DNA of 64,000 bases from Eledone cirrhosa (lineage: Eukaryota > Mollusca > Cephalopoda > Octopoda > Eledonidae), in the NCBI GenBank assembly GCA_964016885.1, contig OZ024742.1, forward strand, positions 8,798,662 through 8,862,661. The letters are read 5' to 3'. Each line of letters begins with the position of its first letter. The stretch's first letter is position 1. Below are positions 1 to 14,200 of the stretch, piece after piece. The notes beneath the pieces are model-generated. The model did no database searches and was not told the DNA's origin. It saw only the letters and a program-made list of their open reading frames with translations. Made by a program: the position numbers and the translations under genes.

Positions 1-1868
1 GTAGATAATTGTATTGGTAGTCGTTGGTCAACTGGTATGGTAGATAGTTGTATTGGTAGTCGTTGGTCAACTAGTATGGTACATAGTTGTATTGGTAGTC
101 GTTGGTCAGCTGGTATAGTAGATAGTTGTATTGGTAGTCGTTGGTCAACTACTATGGTAGATAGTTGTATTGGTAGTCGTTGGTCAACTAGTACGGTACA
201 TAGTTGTATTGGTAGTCGTTGATCAACTGGTATGGTAGATAGTTGTATTGGTAGTCGTTGGTCAACTGGTATGGTAGATAGTTGTATTGGTAGTCGTTGG
301 TCAACTGGTATGGTAGATAGTTGTATTGGTAGTCGTTGGTCAACTACTATGGTAGTTAGTTGTATTGGTAGTCGTTGGTCAACTAGTATGGTAGATAGTT
401 GTATTTGTAGTCGTTGGTCAACTGGTATGGTAGATAGTTGTATTGGTAGTCGTTGGTCAACTGGTATGGTAGATAGTTGTATTGGTAGTCGTTGGTCAAC
501 TACTATGGTAGATAGTTGTATTGGTAGTCGTTTGTCAACTGGTATAGTAGATAGTTGTATTGGTAGTCGTTGGTCAACTGGTATGGTAGATAGTTGTATT
601 GGTAGTCGTTGGTCAACTACTATGGTAGATAGTTGTATTGGTAGTCGTTGGTCAACTACTATGGTAGATAGTTGTATTGGTAGTCGTTGGTCAACTACTA
701 TGGTAGATAGTTGTATTGGTAGTCGTTGGTCAACTACTATGGTAGATAGTTGTATTGGTAGTCGTTGGTCAACTGGTATGGTAGATAGTTGTATTGGTAG
801 TCGTTGGTCAACTACTATGGTAGATAGTTTTATTGGTAGTCGTTGGTCAAGTGGTATGGTAGATAGTTGTATTGGTAATCGTTGGTCAACTGGTATAGTA
901 GATAGTTGTATTGGTAGTCGTTGGTCAACTGGTATGGTAGATAATTGTATTGGTAGTCGTTGGTCAACTGGTATGGTAGATTGTTGTATTGGTAGTCGTT
1001 GGTCACCTGGTATGGTACATAGTTGTATTGGTAGTCGTTGGTCAACTGGTATGGTAGATAGTTGTATTGGTAGTCGTTGGTCAACTGGTATGGTAGATAG
1101 TTGTATTGGTAGTCGTTGGTCACCTGGTATGGTAGATAGTTAGATAGTTGTATTGGTAGTCGTTGGTCAACTACTATGGTAGATAGTTGTATTGGTAGTC
1201 GTTGGTCAACTGGTATGGTAGATAGTTGTATTGGTAGTCGTTGGTCAACTACTATGGTAGATAGTTGTATTGGTAGTCTTTGGTCAACTGGTATGGTAGA
1301 TAGTTGTATTGGTAGTCGTTGGTCAACTGGTATAGTAGATAGTTGTATTGGTAGTCTTTGGTCAATTGGTATGGTAGATAGTTGTATTGGTAGTCGTTGG
1401 TCAACTGGTATGGTACATAGTTGTATTGGTAGTCTTTGGTCAACTGGTATGATAGATAGTTGTATTGGTAGTCTTTGGTCAACTGGTATGGTAGATAGTT
1501 GTATTGGTAGTCATTGGTCAACTGGTATGGTAGATAGTTGTATTGGTAGTCGTTGGTCACCTGGTATGGTACATAGTTGTATTGGTAGTCTTTGGTCAAC
1601 TGGTATGGTACATAGTTGTATTGGTAGTCTTTGGTCAACTGGTATGGTAGATAGTTGTATTGGTAGTCATTGGTCAACTGGTATGGTACATAGTTGTATT
1701 GGTAGTCTTTGGTCAACTGGTATGATAGATAGTTGTATTGGTAGACGTTGGTCAACTAGTATGTTGGATAGTTGTATTGGTAGTCGTTCGTTAACTTGTA
1801 TGGTAGATAGTTGTATTGGTAGTCGTTGGTCAACTAGTATGGTAGATAGTTTTATTGGTAGTCGTTGG

Positions 1869-2180
1869 TCAACTGCTATGGTAGATAGTTGGTAGTCGTT
1901 GGTCAACTGGTATGGTGGATAGCTGTATTTGTAGACGTTGGTCAACTAGTATGGTAGATAGTTGTATTGGTAGTCGTTGGTCAATTGGTATGGTGGATAG
2001 TTGTATTTGTAGACGTTGGTCAACTAGTATGGTAGATAGTTGTAGTGGTAGTCGTTGGTCAATTGGTATGGTGGATAGTTGTATTTGTAGACGTTGGTCA
2101 ACTAGTATGGTAGATAGTTGTATTGGTAGTCGTTGATCAACTAGTATGGTAGACATTTTGTAGTCGTTGGTCAACTGGTA
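1869..2180 (+). repeat. Array-edge block repeated inside the 39-bp satellite
   Basis: This stretch has unusual units: a truncated unit giving tagatagttggtagtcg, a tgtatttgtagacg variant, and a degenerate unit with agacattttgtagtcg at 2151. The same sequence of oddities occurs at the right edge of the array (16700-17010, agacattttg at 16981), about 14.83 kb away. The array therefore contains an internal copy of its own edge. Confidence 0.8.
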
Positions 2181-2560
2181 TGTTAGATAGTTGTATTGGT
2201 AGTCGTTGGTCAACTGGTATGATAGATAGTTGTATTGGTAGTCGTTGATCAACTGGTATGGTAGATAGTTGTATTGGTAGTCGTTGGTCAACTGGTATGG
2301 TAGATAGTTGTATTGGTAGTCGTTGGTCAACTGGTATGGTAGATAGTTGTATTGGTAGTCGTTGGTCAACTACTATGGTAGATAGTTGTATTGGTAATCG
2401 TTGGTCAACTACTATGGTAGATAGTTGTATTGGTAGTCGTTGGTCAACTACTATGGTAGATAGTTGTATTGGTAGTCGTTGGTCAACTACTATGGTAGAT
2501 AGTTGTATTGGTATTCGTTGGTCAACTAGTATGGTACATAGTTGTATTGCTTGTCGTTGA

Positions 2561-5500
2561 TCAACTGGTATGGTAGATAGTTGTATTGGTAGTCGTTGGT
2601 CAACTGGTATGGTAGATAGTTGTATTGGTAGTCGTTGGTCAACTGGTATGGTAGATAGTCGTATTGGTAGTCGTTGGTCAACTACTATGGTAGTTAGTTG
2701 TATTGGTAGTCGTTGGTCAACTAGTATGGTAGATCGTTGTATTTGTAGTCGTTGGTCAACTGGTATGGTAGATAGTTGTATTGGTAGTCGTTGGTCAACT
2801 GGTATGGTAGATAGTTGTATTGGTAGTCGTTGGTCAACTACTATGGTAGATAGTTGTATTGGTAGTCGTTTGTCAACTGGTATAGTAGATAGTTGTATTG
2901 GTAGTCGTTGGTCAACTGGTATGGTAGATAGTTGTATTGGTAGTCGTTGGTCAACTACTATGGTAGATAGTTGTATTGGTAGTCGTTGGTCAACTACTAT
3001 GGTAGATAGTTGTATTGGTAGTCGTTGGTCAACTACTATGGTAGATAGTTGCATTGGTAGTCGTTGGTCAACTGGTATGGTAGATAGTTGTATTGGTAGT
3101 CGTTGGTCAACTACTATGGTAGATAGTTTTATTGGTAGTCGTTGGTCAAGTGGTATGGTAGATAGTTGTATTGGTAATCGTTGGTCAACTGGTATAGTAG
3201 ATAGTTGTATTGGTAGTCGTTGGTCAACTGGTATGGTAGATAGTTGTATTGGTAGTCGTTGGTCAACTGGTATGGTAGATTGTTGTATTGGTAGTCGTTG
3301 GTCACCTGGTATGGTACATAGTTGTATTGGTAGTCGTTGGTCAACTGGTATGGTAGATAGTTGTATTGGTAGTCGTTGGTCAACTGGTATGGTAGATAGT
3401 TGTATTGGTAGTCGTTGGTCACCTGGTATGGTACATAGTTGTATTGGTAGTCGTTGGTCAACTACTATGGTAGATAGTTGTATTGGTAGTCGTTGGTCAA
3501 CTGGTATGGTAGATAGTTGTATTGGTAGTCGTTGGTCAACTAGTATGGTACATAGTTGTATTGGTAGTCGTTGGTCAACTACTATGGTAGATAGTTGTAT
3601 TGGTAGTCGTTGGTCAACTGGTATGGTAGATAGTTGTATTGGTAGTCGTTGGTCAACTAGTATGGTACATAGTTGTATTGGTAGTCGTTGGTCAACTGGT
3701 ATGGTAGATAGTTGTATTGGTAGTCGTTGGTCAACTGGTATGGTAGATAGTTGTATTGGTAGTCGTTGGTCAACTACTATGGTAGATAGTTGTATTGGTA
3801 GTCGTTGGTCAACTACTATGGTAGATAGTTGTATTGGTAGTCGTTGGTCAACTGGTATGGTAGATAGTTGTATTGGTAGTCGTTGGTCAACTGGTATGGT
3901 AGATAGTTGTATTGGTAGTCGTTGGTCAACTACTATGGTAGATAGTTGTATTGGTAGTCGTTTGTCAACTGGTATGGTAGATAGTTGTATTGGTAGTCGT
4001 TGGTCAACTACTATGGTAGATAGTTGTATTGGTAATCGTTGGTCAACTACTATGGTAGATAGTTGTATTGGTAGTCGTTGGTCAACTGGTATGGTAGATA
4101 GTTGTATTGGTAGTCGTTGGTCAACTACTATGGTAGATAGTTGTATTGGTAATCGTTGGTCAACTACTATGGTAGATAGTTGTATTGGTAGTCGTTGGTC
4201 AACTACTATGGTAGATAGTTGTATTGGTATTCGTTGGTCAACTAGTATGGTACATAGTTGTATTGCTTGTCGTTGATCAACTGGTATGGTAGATAGTTGT
4301 ATTGGTAGTCGTTGGTCAACTGGTATGGTAGATAGTTGTATTGGTAGTCTTTGGTCAACTGGTATGGTAGATAGTTGTATTGGTAGTCGTTGGTCAACTA
4401 CTATGGTAGTTAGTTGTATTGGTAGTCGTTGGTCAACTAGTATGGTACATAGTTGTATTTGTAGTCGTTGGTCAACTGGTATGGTAGATAGTTGTATTGG
4501 TAGTCGTTGGTCAACTGGTATGGTAGATAGTTGTATTGGTAGTCGTTGGTCAACTGGTATGGTAGATAATTGTATTGGTAGTCGTTGGTCAACTACTATG
4601 GTAGATAGTTGTATTGGTAGTCGTTGGTCAACTACTATGGTAGATAGTTGTATTGGTAGTCGTTGGTCAACTGGTATGGTAGATAGTTGTATTGGTAGTC
4701 GTTAGTCAACTAGTATGGTACATAGTTGTATTGGTAGTCGTTGGTCAACTACTATGGTAGATAGTTGTATTGGTAGTCGTTGGTCAACTACTATGGTAGA
4801 TAGTTGTATTGGTAGTCGTTGGTCAACTGGTATGGTAGATAGTTGTATTGGTAGTCGTTGGTCAACTGGTATGGTAGATAGTTGTATTGGTAGTCGTTGG
4901 TCAACTACTATGGTAGATAGTTGTATTGGTAGTCGTTGGTCACCTGGTATGGTACATAGTTGTATTGGTAGTCGTTGGTCAACTGGTATGGTAGATAGTT
5001 GTATTGGTAGTCGTTGGTCAACTACTATGGTAGATAGTTAGATAGTTGTATTGGTAGTCGTTGGTCAACTACTATGGTAGATAGTTGTATTGGTAGTCGT
5101 TGGTCAACTGGTATGGTAGATAGTTGTATTGGTAGTCGTTGGTCAACTGGTATAGTAGATAGTTGTATTGGTAGTCGTTGGTCAACTACTATGGTAGATA
5201 GTTGTATTGGTAGTCGGTGGTCAACTGGTATAGTAGATAGTTGTATTGGTAGTCGTTGGTCAACTGGTATAGTAGATTGTTGTATTGGTAGTCGTTGGTC
5301 AACTGGTATGGTAGATAGTTGTATTGGTAGTCGTTGGTCACCTGGTATGGTAGATAGTTGTATTGGTAGTCGTTGGTCAACTACTATGGTAGATAGTTGT
5401 ATTGGTAGTCTTTGGTCAACTGGTATGGTAGATAGTTGTATTGGTAGTCGTTGGTCAACTACTATGGTAGATAGTTGTATTGGTAGTCGTTGGTCAACTA

Positions 5501-8231
5501 CTATGGTAGATAGTTGTATTGGTAGTCGTTGGTCAACTACTATGGTAGATAGTTGTATTGGTATTCGTTGGTCAACTAGTATGGTACATAGTTGTATTGC
5601 TTGTCGTTGATCAACTGGTATGGTAGATAGTTGTATTGGTAGTCGTTGGTCAACTGGTATGGTAGATAGTTGTATTGGTAGTCGTTGGTCAACTGGTATG
5701 GTAGATAGTCGTATTGGTAGTCGTTGGTCAACTACTATGGTAGTTAGTTGTATTGGTAGTCGTTGGTCAACTAGTATGGTAGATAGTTGTATTTGTAGTC
5801 GTTGGTCACCTGGTATGGTACATAGTTGTATTGGTAGTCGTTGGTCAACTGGTATGGTAGATAGTTGTATTGGTAGTCGTTGGTCAACTACTATGGTAGA
5901 TAGTTAGATAGTTGTATTGGTAGTCGTTGGTCAACTACTATGGTAGATAGTTGTATTGGTAGTCGTTGGTCAACTGGTATGGTAGATAGTTGTATTGGTA
6001 GTCGTTGGTCAACTGGTATAGTAGATAGTTGTATTGGTAGTCGTTGGTCAACTACTATGGTAGATAGTTGTATTGGTAGTCGGTGGTCAACTGGTATAGT
6101 AGATAGTTGTATTGGTAGTCGTTGGTCAACTGGTATAGTAGATTGTTGTATTGGTAGTCGTTGGTCAACTGGTATGGTAGATAGTTGTATTGGTAGTCGT
6201 TGGTCACCTGGTATGGTAGATAGTTGTATTGGTAGTCGTTGGTCAACTACTATGGTAGATAGTTGTATTGGTAGTCTTTGGTCAACTGGTATGGTAGATA
6301 GTTGTATTGGTAGTCGTTGGTCAACTACTATGGTAGATAGTTGTATTGGTAGTCGTTGGTCAACTACTATGGTAGATAGTTGTATTGGTAGTCGTTGGTC
6401 AACTACTATGGTAGATAGTTGTATTGGTATTCGTTGGTCAACTAGTATGGTACATAGTTGTATTGCTTGTCGTTGATCAACTGGTATGGTAGATAGTTGT
6501 ATTGGTAGTCGTTGGTCAACTGGTATGGTAGATAGTTGTATTGGTAGTCGTTGGTCAACTGGTATGGTAGATAGTCGTATTGGTAGTCGTTGGTCAACTA
6601 CTATGGTAGTTAGTTGTATTGGTAGTCGTTGGTCAACTAGTATGGTAGATAGTTGTATTTGTAGTCGTTGGTCAACTGGTATGGTAGATAGTTGTATTGG
6701 TAGTCGTTGGTCAACTGGTATGGTAGATAGTTGTATTGGTAGTCGTTGGTCAACTACTATGGTAGATCGTTGTATTGGTAGTCGTTTGTCAACTGGTATA
6801 GTAGATAGTTGTATTGGTAGTCGTTGGTCAACTGGTATGGTAGATAGTTGTATTGGTAGTCGTTGGTCAACTACTATGGTAGATAGTTGTATTGGTAGTC
6901 GTTGGTCAACTACTATGGTAGATAGTTGTATTGGTAGTCGTTGGTCAACTACTATGGTAGATAGTTGTATTGGTAGTCGTTGGTCAACTACTATGGTAGA
7001 TAGTTGTATTGGTAGTCGTTGGTCAACTGGTATGGTAGATAGTTGTATTGGTAGTCGTTGGTCAACTACTATGGTAGATAGTTTTATTGGTAGTCGTTGG
7101 TCAAGTGGTATGGTAGATAGTTGTATTGGTAATCGTTGGTCAACTGGTATAGTAGATAGTTGTATTGGTAGTCGTTGGTCAACTGGTATGGTAGATAGTT
7201 GTATTGGTAGTCGTTGGTCAACTGGTATGGTAGATTGTTGTATTGGTAGTCGTTGGTCACCTGGTATGGTACATAGTTGTATTGGTAGTCGTTGGTCAAC
7301 TGGTATGGTAGATAGTTGTATTGGTAGTCGTTGGTCAACTGGTATGGTAGATAGTTGTATTGGTAGTCGTTGGTCACCTGGTATGGTACATAGTTGTATT
7401 GGTAGTCGTTGGTCAACTACTATGGTAGATAGTTGTATTGGTAGTCGTTGGTCAACTGGTATGGTAGATAGTTGTATTGGTAGTCGTTGGTCAACTAGTA
7501 TGGTACATAGTTGTATTGGTAGTCGTTGGTCAACTACTATGGTAGATAGTTGTATTGGTAGTCGTTGGTCAACTGGTATGGTAGATAGTTGTATTGGTAG
7601 TCGTTGGTCAACTAGTATGGTACATAGTTGTATTGGTAGTCGTTGGTCAACTGGTATGGTAGATAGTTGTATTGGTAGTCGTTGGTCAACTGGTATGGTA
7701 GATAGTTGTATTGGTAGTCGTTGGTCAACTACTATGGTAGATAGTTGTATTGGTAGTCGTTGGTCAACTACTATGGTAGATAGTTGTATTGGTAGTCGTT
7801 GGTCAACTGGTATGGTAGATAGTTGTATTGGTAGTCGTTGGTCAACTGGTATGGTAGATAGTTGTATTGGTAGTCGTTGGTCAACTACTATGGTAGATAG
7901 TTGTATTGGTAGTCGTTTGTCAACTGGTATGGTAGATAGTTGTATTGGTAGTCGTTGGTCAACTACTATGGTAGATAGTTGTATTGGTAATCGTTGGTCA
8001 ACTACTATGGTAGATAGTTGTATTGGTAGTCGTTGGTCAACTGGTATGGTAGATAGTTGTATTGGTAGTCGTTGGTCAACTACTATGGTAGATAGTTGTA
8101 TTGGTAATCGTTGGTCAACTACTATGGTAGATAGTTGTATTGGTAGTCGTTGGTCAACTACTATGGTAGATAGTTGTATTGGTATTCGTTGGTCAACTAG
8201 TATGGTACATAGTTGTATTGCTTGTCGTTGA
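2561..8231 (+). repeat. Higher-order duplications within the 39-bp satellite
   Basis: A rare unit variant, gtattgcttgtcgttgatc, recurs with frames closing at 2560, 4276, 5610, 6476 and 8231. The gaps are 1716 (44 x 39), 1334 (34 x 39 + 8), 866 (22 x 39 + 8) and 1755 (45 x 39). The +8 comes from a shared local insertion reading gatagttagatagttg (seen near 1138, 5036, 5903 and 9109). Blocks 2570-4276 and 6486-8231 carry nearly the same order of unit variants, the second with one extra unit. Blocks 5074-5610, 5940-6476 and the start of 9146 onward are also near copies. This is the pattern expected of unequal exchange or segmental amplification inside a satellite. Confidence 0.85.
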
Positions 8232-11200
8232 TCAACTGGTATGGTAGATAGTTGTATTGGTAGTCGTTGGTCAACTGGTATGGTAGATAGTTGTATTGGT
8301 AGTCGTTGGTCAACTGGTATGGTAGATAGTTGTATTGGTAGTCGTTGGTCAACTACTATGGTAGTTAGTTGTATTGGTAGTCGTTGGTCAACTAGTATGG
8401 TAGATAGTTGTATTTGTAGTCGTTGGTCAACTGGTATGGTAGATAGTTGTATTGGTAGTCGTTGGTCAACTGGTATGGTAGATAGTTGTATTGGTAGTCG
8501 TTGGTCAACTGGTATGGTAGATAATTGTATTGGTAGTCGTTGGTCAACTACTATGGTAGATAGTTGTATTGGTAGTCGTTGGTCAACTACTATGGTAGAT
8601 AGTTGTATTGGTAGTCGTTGGTCAACTGGTATGGTAGATAGGTGTATTGGTAGTCGTTAGTCAACTAGTATGGTACATAGTTGTATTGGTAGTCGTTGGT
8701 CAACTACTATGGTAGATAGTTGTATTGGTAGTCGTTGGTCAACTACTATGGTAGATAGTTGTATTGGTAGTCGTTGGTCAACTGGTATGGTAGATAGTTG
8801 TATTGGTAGTCGTTGGTCAACTGGTATGGTAGATAGTTGTATTGGTAGTCGTTGGTCAACTATTATGGTAGATAGTTGTATTGGTAGTCGTTGGTCAAGT
8901 GGTATGGTAGATAGTTGTATTGGTAGTCGTTGGTCAACTGGTATAGTAGATAGTTGTATTGGTAGTCGTTGGTCAACTACTATGGTAGATAGTTGTATTG
9001 GTAGTCGTTGGTCACCTGGTATGGTACATAGTTGTATTGGTAGTCGTTGGTCAACTGGTATGGTAGATAGTTGTATTGGTAGTCGTTGGTCAACTACTAT
9101 GGTAGATAGTTAGATAGTTGTATTGGTAGTCGTTGGTCAACTACTATGGTAGATAGTTGTATTGGTAGTCGTTGGTCAACTGGTATGGTAGATAGTTGTA
9201 TTGGTAGTCGTTGGTCAACTGGTATAGTAGATAGTTGTATTGGTAGTCGTTGGTCAACTACTATGGTAGATAGTTGTATTGGTAGTCGGTGGTCAACTGG
9301 TATAGTAGATAGTTGTATTGGTAGTCGTTGGTCAACTGGTATAGTAGATTGTTGTATTGGTAGTCGTTGGTCAACTGGTATGGTAGATAGTTGTATTGGT
9401 AGTCGTTGGTCACCTGGTATGGTAGATAGTTGTATTGGTAGTCGTTGGTCAACTACTATGGTAGATAGTTGTATTGGTAGTCTTTGGTCAACTGGTATGG
9501 TAGATAGTTGTATTGGTAGTCGTTGGTCAACTACTATGGTAGATAGTTGTATTGGTAGTCGTTGGTCAACTGGTATGGTAGATAGTTGTATTGGTAGTCG
9601 TTGGTCAACTACTATGGAAGATAGTTGTATTGGTAGTCGTTGGTCAACTGGTATGGTAGATAGTTGTATTGGTAGTCGTTGGTCAACTGGTATGGTAGAT
9701 AGTTGTATTGGTAGTCGTTGGTCACCTGGTATGGTAGATAGTTGTATTGGTAGTCGTTGGTCAACTACTATGGTAGATAGTTGTATTGGTAGTCGTTGGT
9801 CAACTGGTATGGTAGATAGTTGTATTGGTAGTCGTTGGTCAACTGGTATGGTAGATAGTTGTATTGGTAGTCGTTGGTCAACTGGTATGGTAGATAGTTG
9901 TATTGGTAGTCGTTGGTCAACTACTATGGTAGATAGTTGTATTGGTAGTCGTTGGTCAACTGGTATGGTAGATAGTTGTATTGGTAGTCGTTGGTCAACT
10001 ACTATGGTAGATAGTTGTATTGGTAGTTGTTGGTCAACTGGTATGGTAGATAGTTGTATTGGTAGTCGTTGGTCAACTACTATGGTAGATAGTTGTATTG
10101 GTAGTCGTTGGTCAACTACTATGGTAGATAGTTGTATTGGTAGTCGTTGGTCAACTGGTATGGTAGATAGTTGTATTGGTAGTCGTTGGTCAACTGGTAT
10201 GGTAGATAGTTGTATTGGTAGTCGTTGGTCAACTACTATGGTAGATAGTTGTATTGGTAGTCGTTGGTCAACTACTATGGTAGATAGTTGTATTGGTAGT
10301 CGTTGGTCAACTGGTATGGTAGATAGTTGTATTGGTAGTCGTTGGTCAACTACTATGGTAGATAGTTGTATTGGTAGTCGTTGGTCAACTAGTATGGTAG
10401 ATAGTTGTATTGGTAGTCGTTGGTCAACTACTATGGTAGATAGTTGTATTGGTAGTCGTTGGTCAACTGGTATGGTAGATAGTTGTATTGGTAGTCGTTG
10501 GTCAACTACTATGGTAGATAGTTGTATTAGTAGTCGTTGGTCAACTGGTATGGTAGATAGTTGTATTGGTAGTCGTTGGTCAACTACTATGGTAGATAGT
10601 TGTATTGGTAGTCGTTGGTCAACTACTATGGTAGATAGTTGTATTGGTAGTCGTTGGTCAACTGGTATGGTAGATAGTTGTATTGGTAGACGTTGGTCAA
10701 CTGGTATGGTAGATACTTGTATTGGTAGTCGTTGGTCAACTGGTATGGTAGATAGTTGTATTGGTAGTCGTTGGTCAACTGGTATGGTAGATAGTTGTAT
10801 TGGTAGTCGTTGGTCAACTATTATGGTAGATAGTTGTATTGTTTGTCGTTGGTCAACTGGTATGGTAGATAGTTGTATTGGTAGTCGTTGGTCAACTACT
10901 ATGGTAGATAGTTGTATTGGTAGTCGTTGGTCAACTACTATGGTAGATATCTGTATTGGTAGTCGTTGGTCAACTGGTATGGTAGATAGTTGTATTGGTA
11001 GTCGTTGGTTAACTGGTATGGTAGATGGTTGTATTGGTAGTCGTTGGTCACCTGGTATGGTAGATAGTTGTATTGGTAGTCGTTGGTCAACTAGTATGGT
11101 AGATAGTTGTATTGGTAGTCGTTGGTCAACTAGTATGGTAGATAGTTGTATTGGTAGTCGTTGGTCAACTACTATGGTAGATAGTTGTATTGGTAGTCGT

Positions 11201-14200
11201 TGGTCAACTGGTATGGTAGATAGTTGTATTGGTAGTCGTTGGTCAACTATTATGGTAGATAGTTTTATTGGTAGTCGTTGGTCAACTGGTATGGTAGATA
11301 GTTGTATTGGTAGTCGTTGGTCAACTACTATGGTAGATAGTTGTATTGGTAGTCGTTGGTCAACTGGTATGGTAGATAGTTGTATTGGTAGTCGTTGGTC
11401 AACTATTATGGTAGATAGTTGTATTGGTAGTCGTTGGTCAACTGGTATGGTAGATAGTTGTATTGGTAGTCGTTGGTCAACTATTATGGTAGATAGTTTT
11501 ATTGGTAGTCGTTGGTCAACTACTATGGTAGATAGTTGTATTGGTAGTCGTTGGTCAACTGGTATGGTAGATAGTTGTATTGGTAGTCGTTGGTCAACTA
11601 GTATGGTACATAGTTGTATTGGTAGTCGTTGGTCAGCTGGTATAGTAGATAGTTGTATTGGTAGTCGTTGGTCAACTACTATGGTAGATTGTTGTATTGG
11701 TAGTCGTTGGTCAACTAGTATGGTACATAGTTGTATTGGTAGTCGTTGATCAACTGGTATGGTAGATAGTTGTATTGGTAGTCGTTGGTCAACTGGTATG
11801 GTAGATATTTGTATTGGTAATCGTTGGTCAACTACTATGGTAGATAGTTGTATTGGTAGTCGTTGGTCAACTACTATGGTAGATAGTTGTAATGGTAGTC
11901 GTTGGTCAACTACTATGGTAGATAGTTGTATTGGTAGTCGTTGGTCAACTAGTATGGTACATAGTTGTATTGCTAGTCGTTGATCAACTGGTATGGTAGA
12001 TAGTTGTATTGGTAGTCGTTGGTCAACTGGTATGGTAGATAGTTGTATTGGTAGTCGTTGGTCAACTGGTATGGTAGATAGTTGTATTGGTACTCGTTGG
12101 TCAACTACTATGGTAGTTAGTTGTATTGGTAGTCGTTGGTCAACTAGTATGGTAGATAGTTGTATTGGTAGTCGTTGGTCAACTGGTATGGTAGATAGTT
12201 GTATTGGTAGTCGTTGGTCAACTGGTATGGTAGATAGTTGTATTGGTAGTCGTTGGTCAACTACTATGGTAGATAGTTGTATTGGTAGTCGTTTGTCAAC
12301 TGGTATAGTAGATACTTGTATTGGTAGTCGTTGGTCAACTGGTATGGTAGATAGTTGTATTGGTAGTCGTTGGTCAACTACTATGGTAGATAGTTGTATT
12401 GGTAGTCGTTGGTCAACTACTATGGTAGATAGTTGTATTGGTAGTCGTTGGTCAACTACTATGGTAGATAGTTGTATTGGTAGTCGTTGGTCAACTATGG
12501 TAGATAGTTGTATTGGTAGTCGTTGGTCAACTGGTATGGTAGATAGTTGTATTGGTAGTCGTTGGTCAACTACTATGGTAGATAGTTGTATTGGTAGTCG
12601 TTGGTCAAGTGGTATGGTAGATAGTTGTATTGGTAGTCGTTGGTCAACTGGTATAGTAGATAGTTGTATTGGTAGTCGTTGGTCAACTGGTATGGTAGAT
12701 AGTTGTATTGGTAGTCGTTGGTCAACTGGTATGGTAGATTGTTGTATTGGTAGTCGTTGGTCACCTGGTATGGTACATAGTTGTATTGGTAGTCGTTGGT
12801 CAACTGGTATGGTAGATAGTTGTATTGGTAGTCGTTGGTCAACTGGTATGGTAGATAGTTGTATTGGTAGTCGTTGGTCACCTGGTATGGTACATAGTTG
12901 TATTGGTAGTCGTTGGTCAACTGGTATGGTAGATAGTTGTATTGGTAGTCGTTGGTCAATTACTATGGTAGATAGTTGTATTGGTAGTCGTTGGTCAACT
13001 ACTATGGTAGATAGTTGTATTGGTAGTCGTTGGTCAACTGGTATGGTAGATAGTTGTATTGGTAGTCGTTGGTCAACTGGTATAGTAGATAGTTGTATTG
13101 GTAGTCGTTGGTCAACTGGTATGGTAGATAGTTGTATTGGTAGTCGTTGGTCAACTGGTATGGTAGATTGTTGTATTGGTAGTCGTTGGTCACCTGGTAT
13201 GGTACATAGTTGTATTGGTAGTCGTTGGTCAACTGGTATGGTAGATAGTTGTATTGGTAGTCGTTGGTCAACTGGTATGGTAGATAGTTGTATTGGTAGT
13301 CGTTGGTCACCTGGTATGGTACATAGTTGTATTGGTAGTCGTTGGTCAACTGGTATGGTAGATAGTTGTATTGGTAGTCGTTGGTCAATTACTATGGTAG
13401 ATAGTTGTATTGGTAGTCGTTGGTCAACTACTATGGTAGATAGTTGTATTGGTAGTCGTTGGTCAACTGGTATGGTAGATAGTTGTATTGGTAGTCGTTG
13501 GTCAACTGGTATAGTAGATAGTTGTATTGGTAGTCGTTGGTCAACTGGTATGGTAGATAGTTGTATTGGTAGTCGTTGGTCAACTACTATGGTAGATAGT
13601 TGTATTGGTAGTCGTTGGTCAACTACTATGGTAGATAGTTGTATTGGTAGTCGTTGGTCAACTGGTATGGTAGATAGTTGTATTGGTAGTCGTTGGTCAA
13701 CTACTATGGTAGATAGTTGTATTGGTAGTCGTTGGTCAACTACTATGGTAGATAGTTGTATTGGTAGTCGTTGGTCAACTGCTATGGTAGATAGTTGTAT
13801 TGGTAGTCGTTGGTCAACTACTATGGTAGATAGTTGTATTGGTAGTCGTTGGTCAACTACTATGGTAGCTAGTTGTATTGGTAGTCGTTGGTCAACTGGT
13901 ATGGTAGATAGTTGTATTGGTAGTCGTTGGTCAACTGGTATGGTAGATATTGTATTGGTAGTCGTTGGTCAACTGGTCTGGTAGATAGTTGTATTGGTAG
14001 TCGTTGGTCAACTGGTATGGTAGATAGTTGTATTGGTAGTCGTTGGTCAACTACTATGGTAGATAGTTGTATTGGTAGTCGTTGGTCAACTGGTATGGTA
14101 GATAGTTGTATTGGTAGTCGTTGGTCAACTACTATGGTAGATAGTTGTATTGGTAGTCGTTGGTCAACTACTATGGTAGATAGCTGTATTGGTAGTCGTT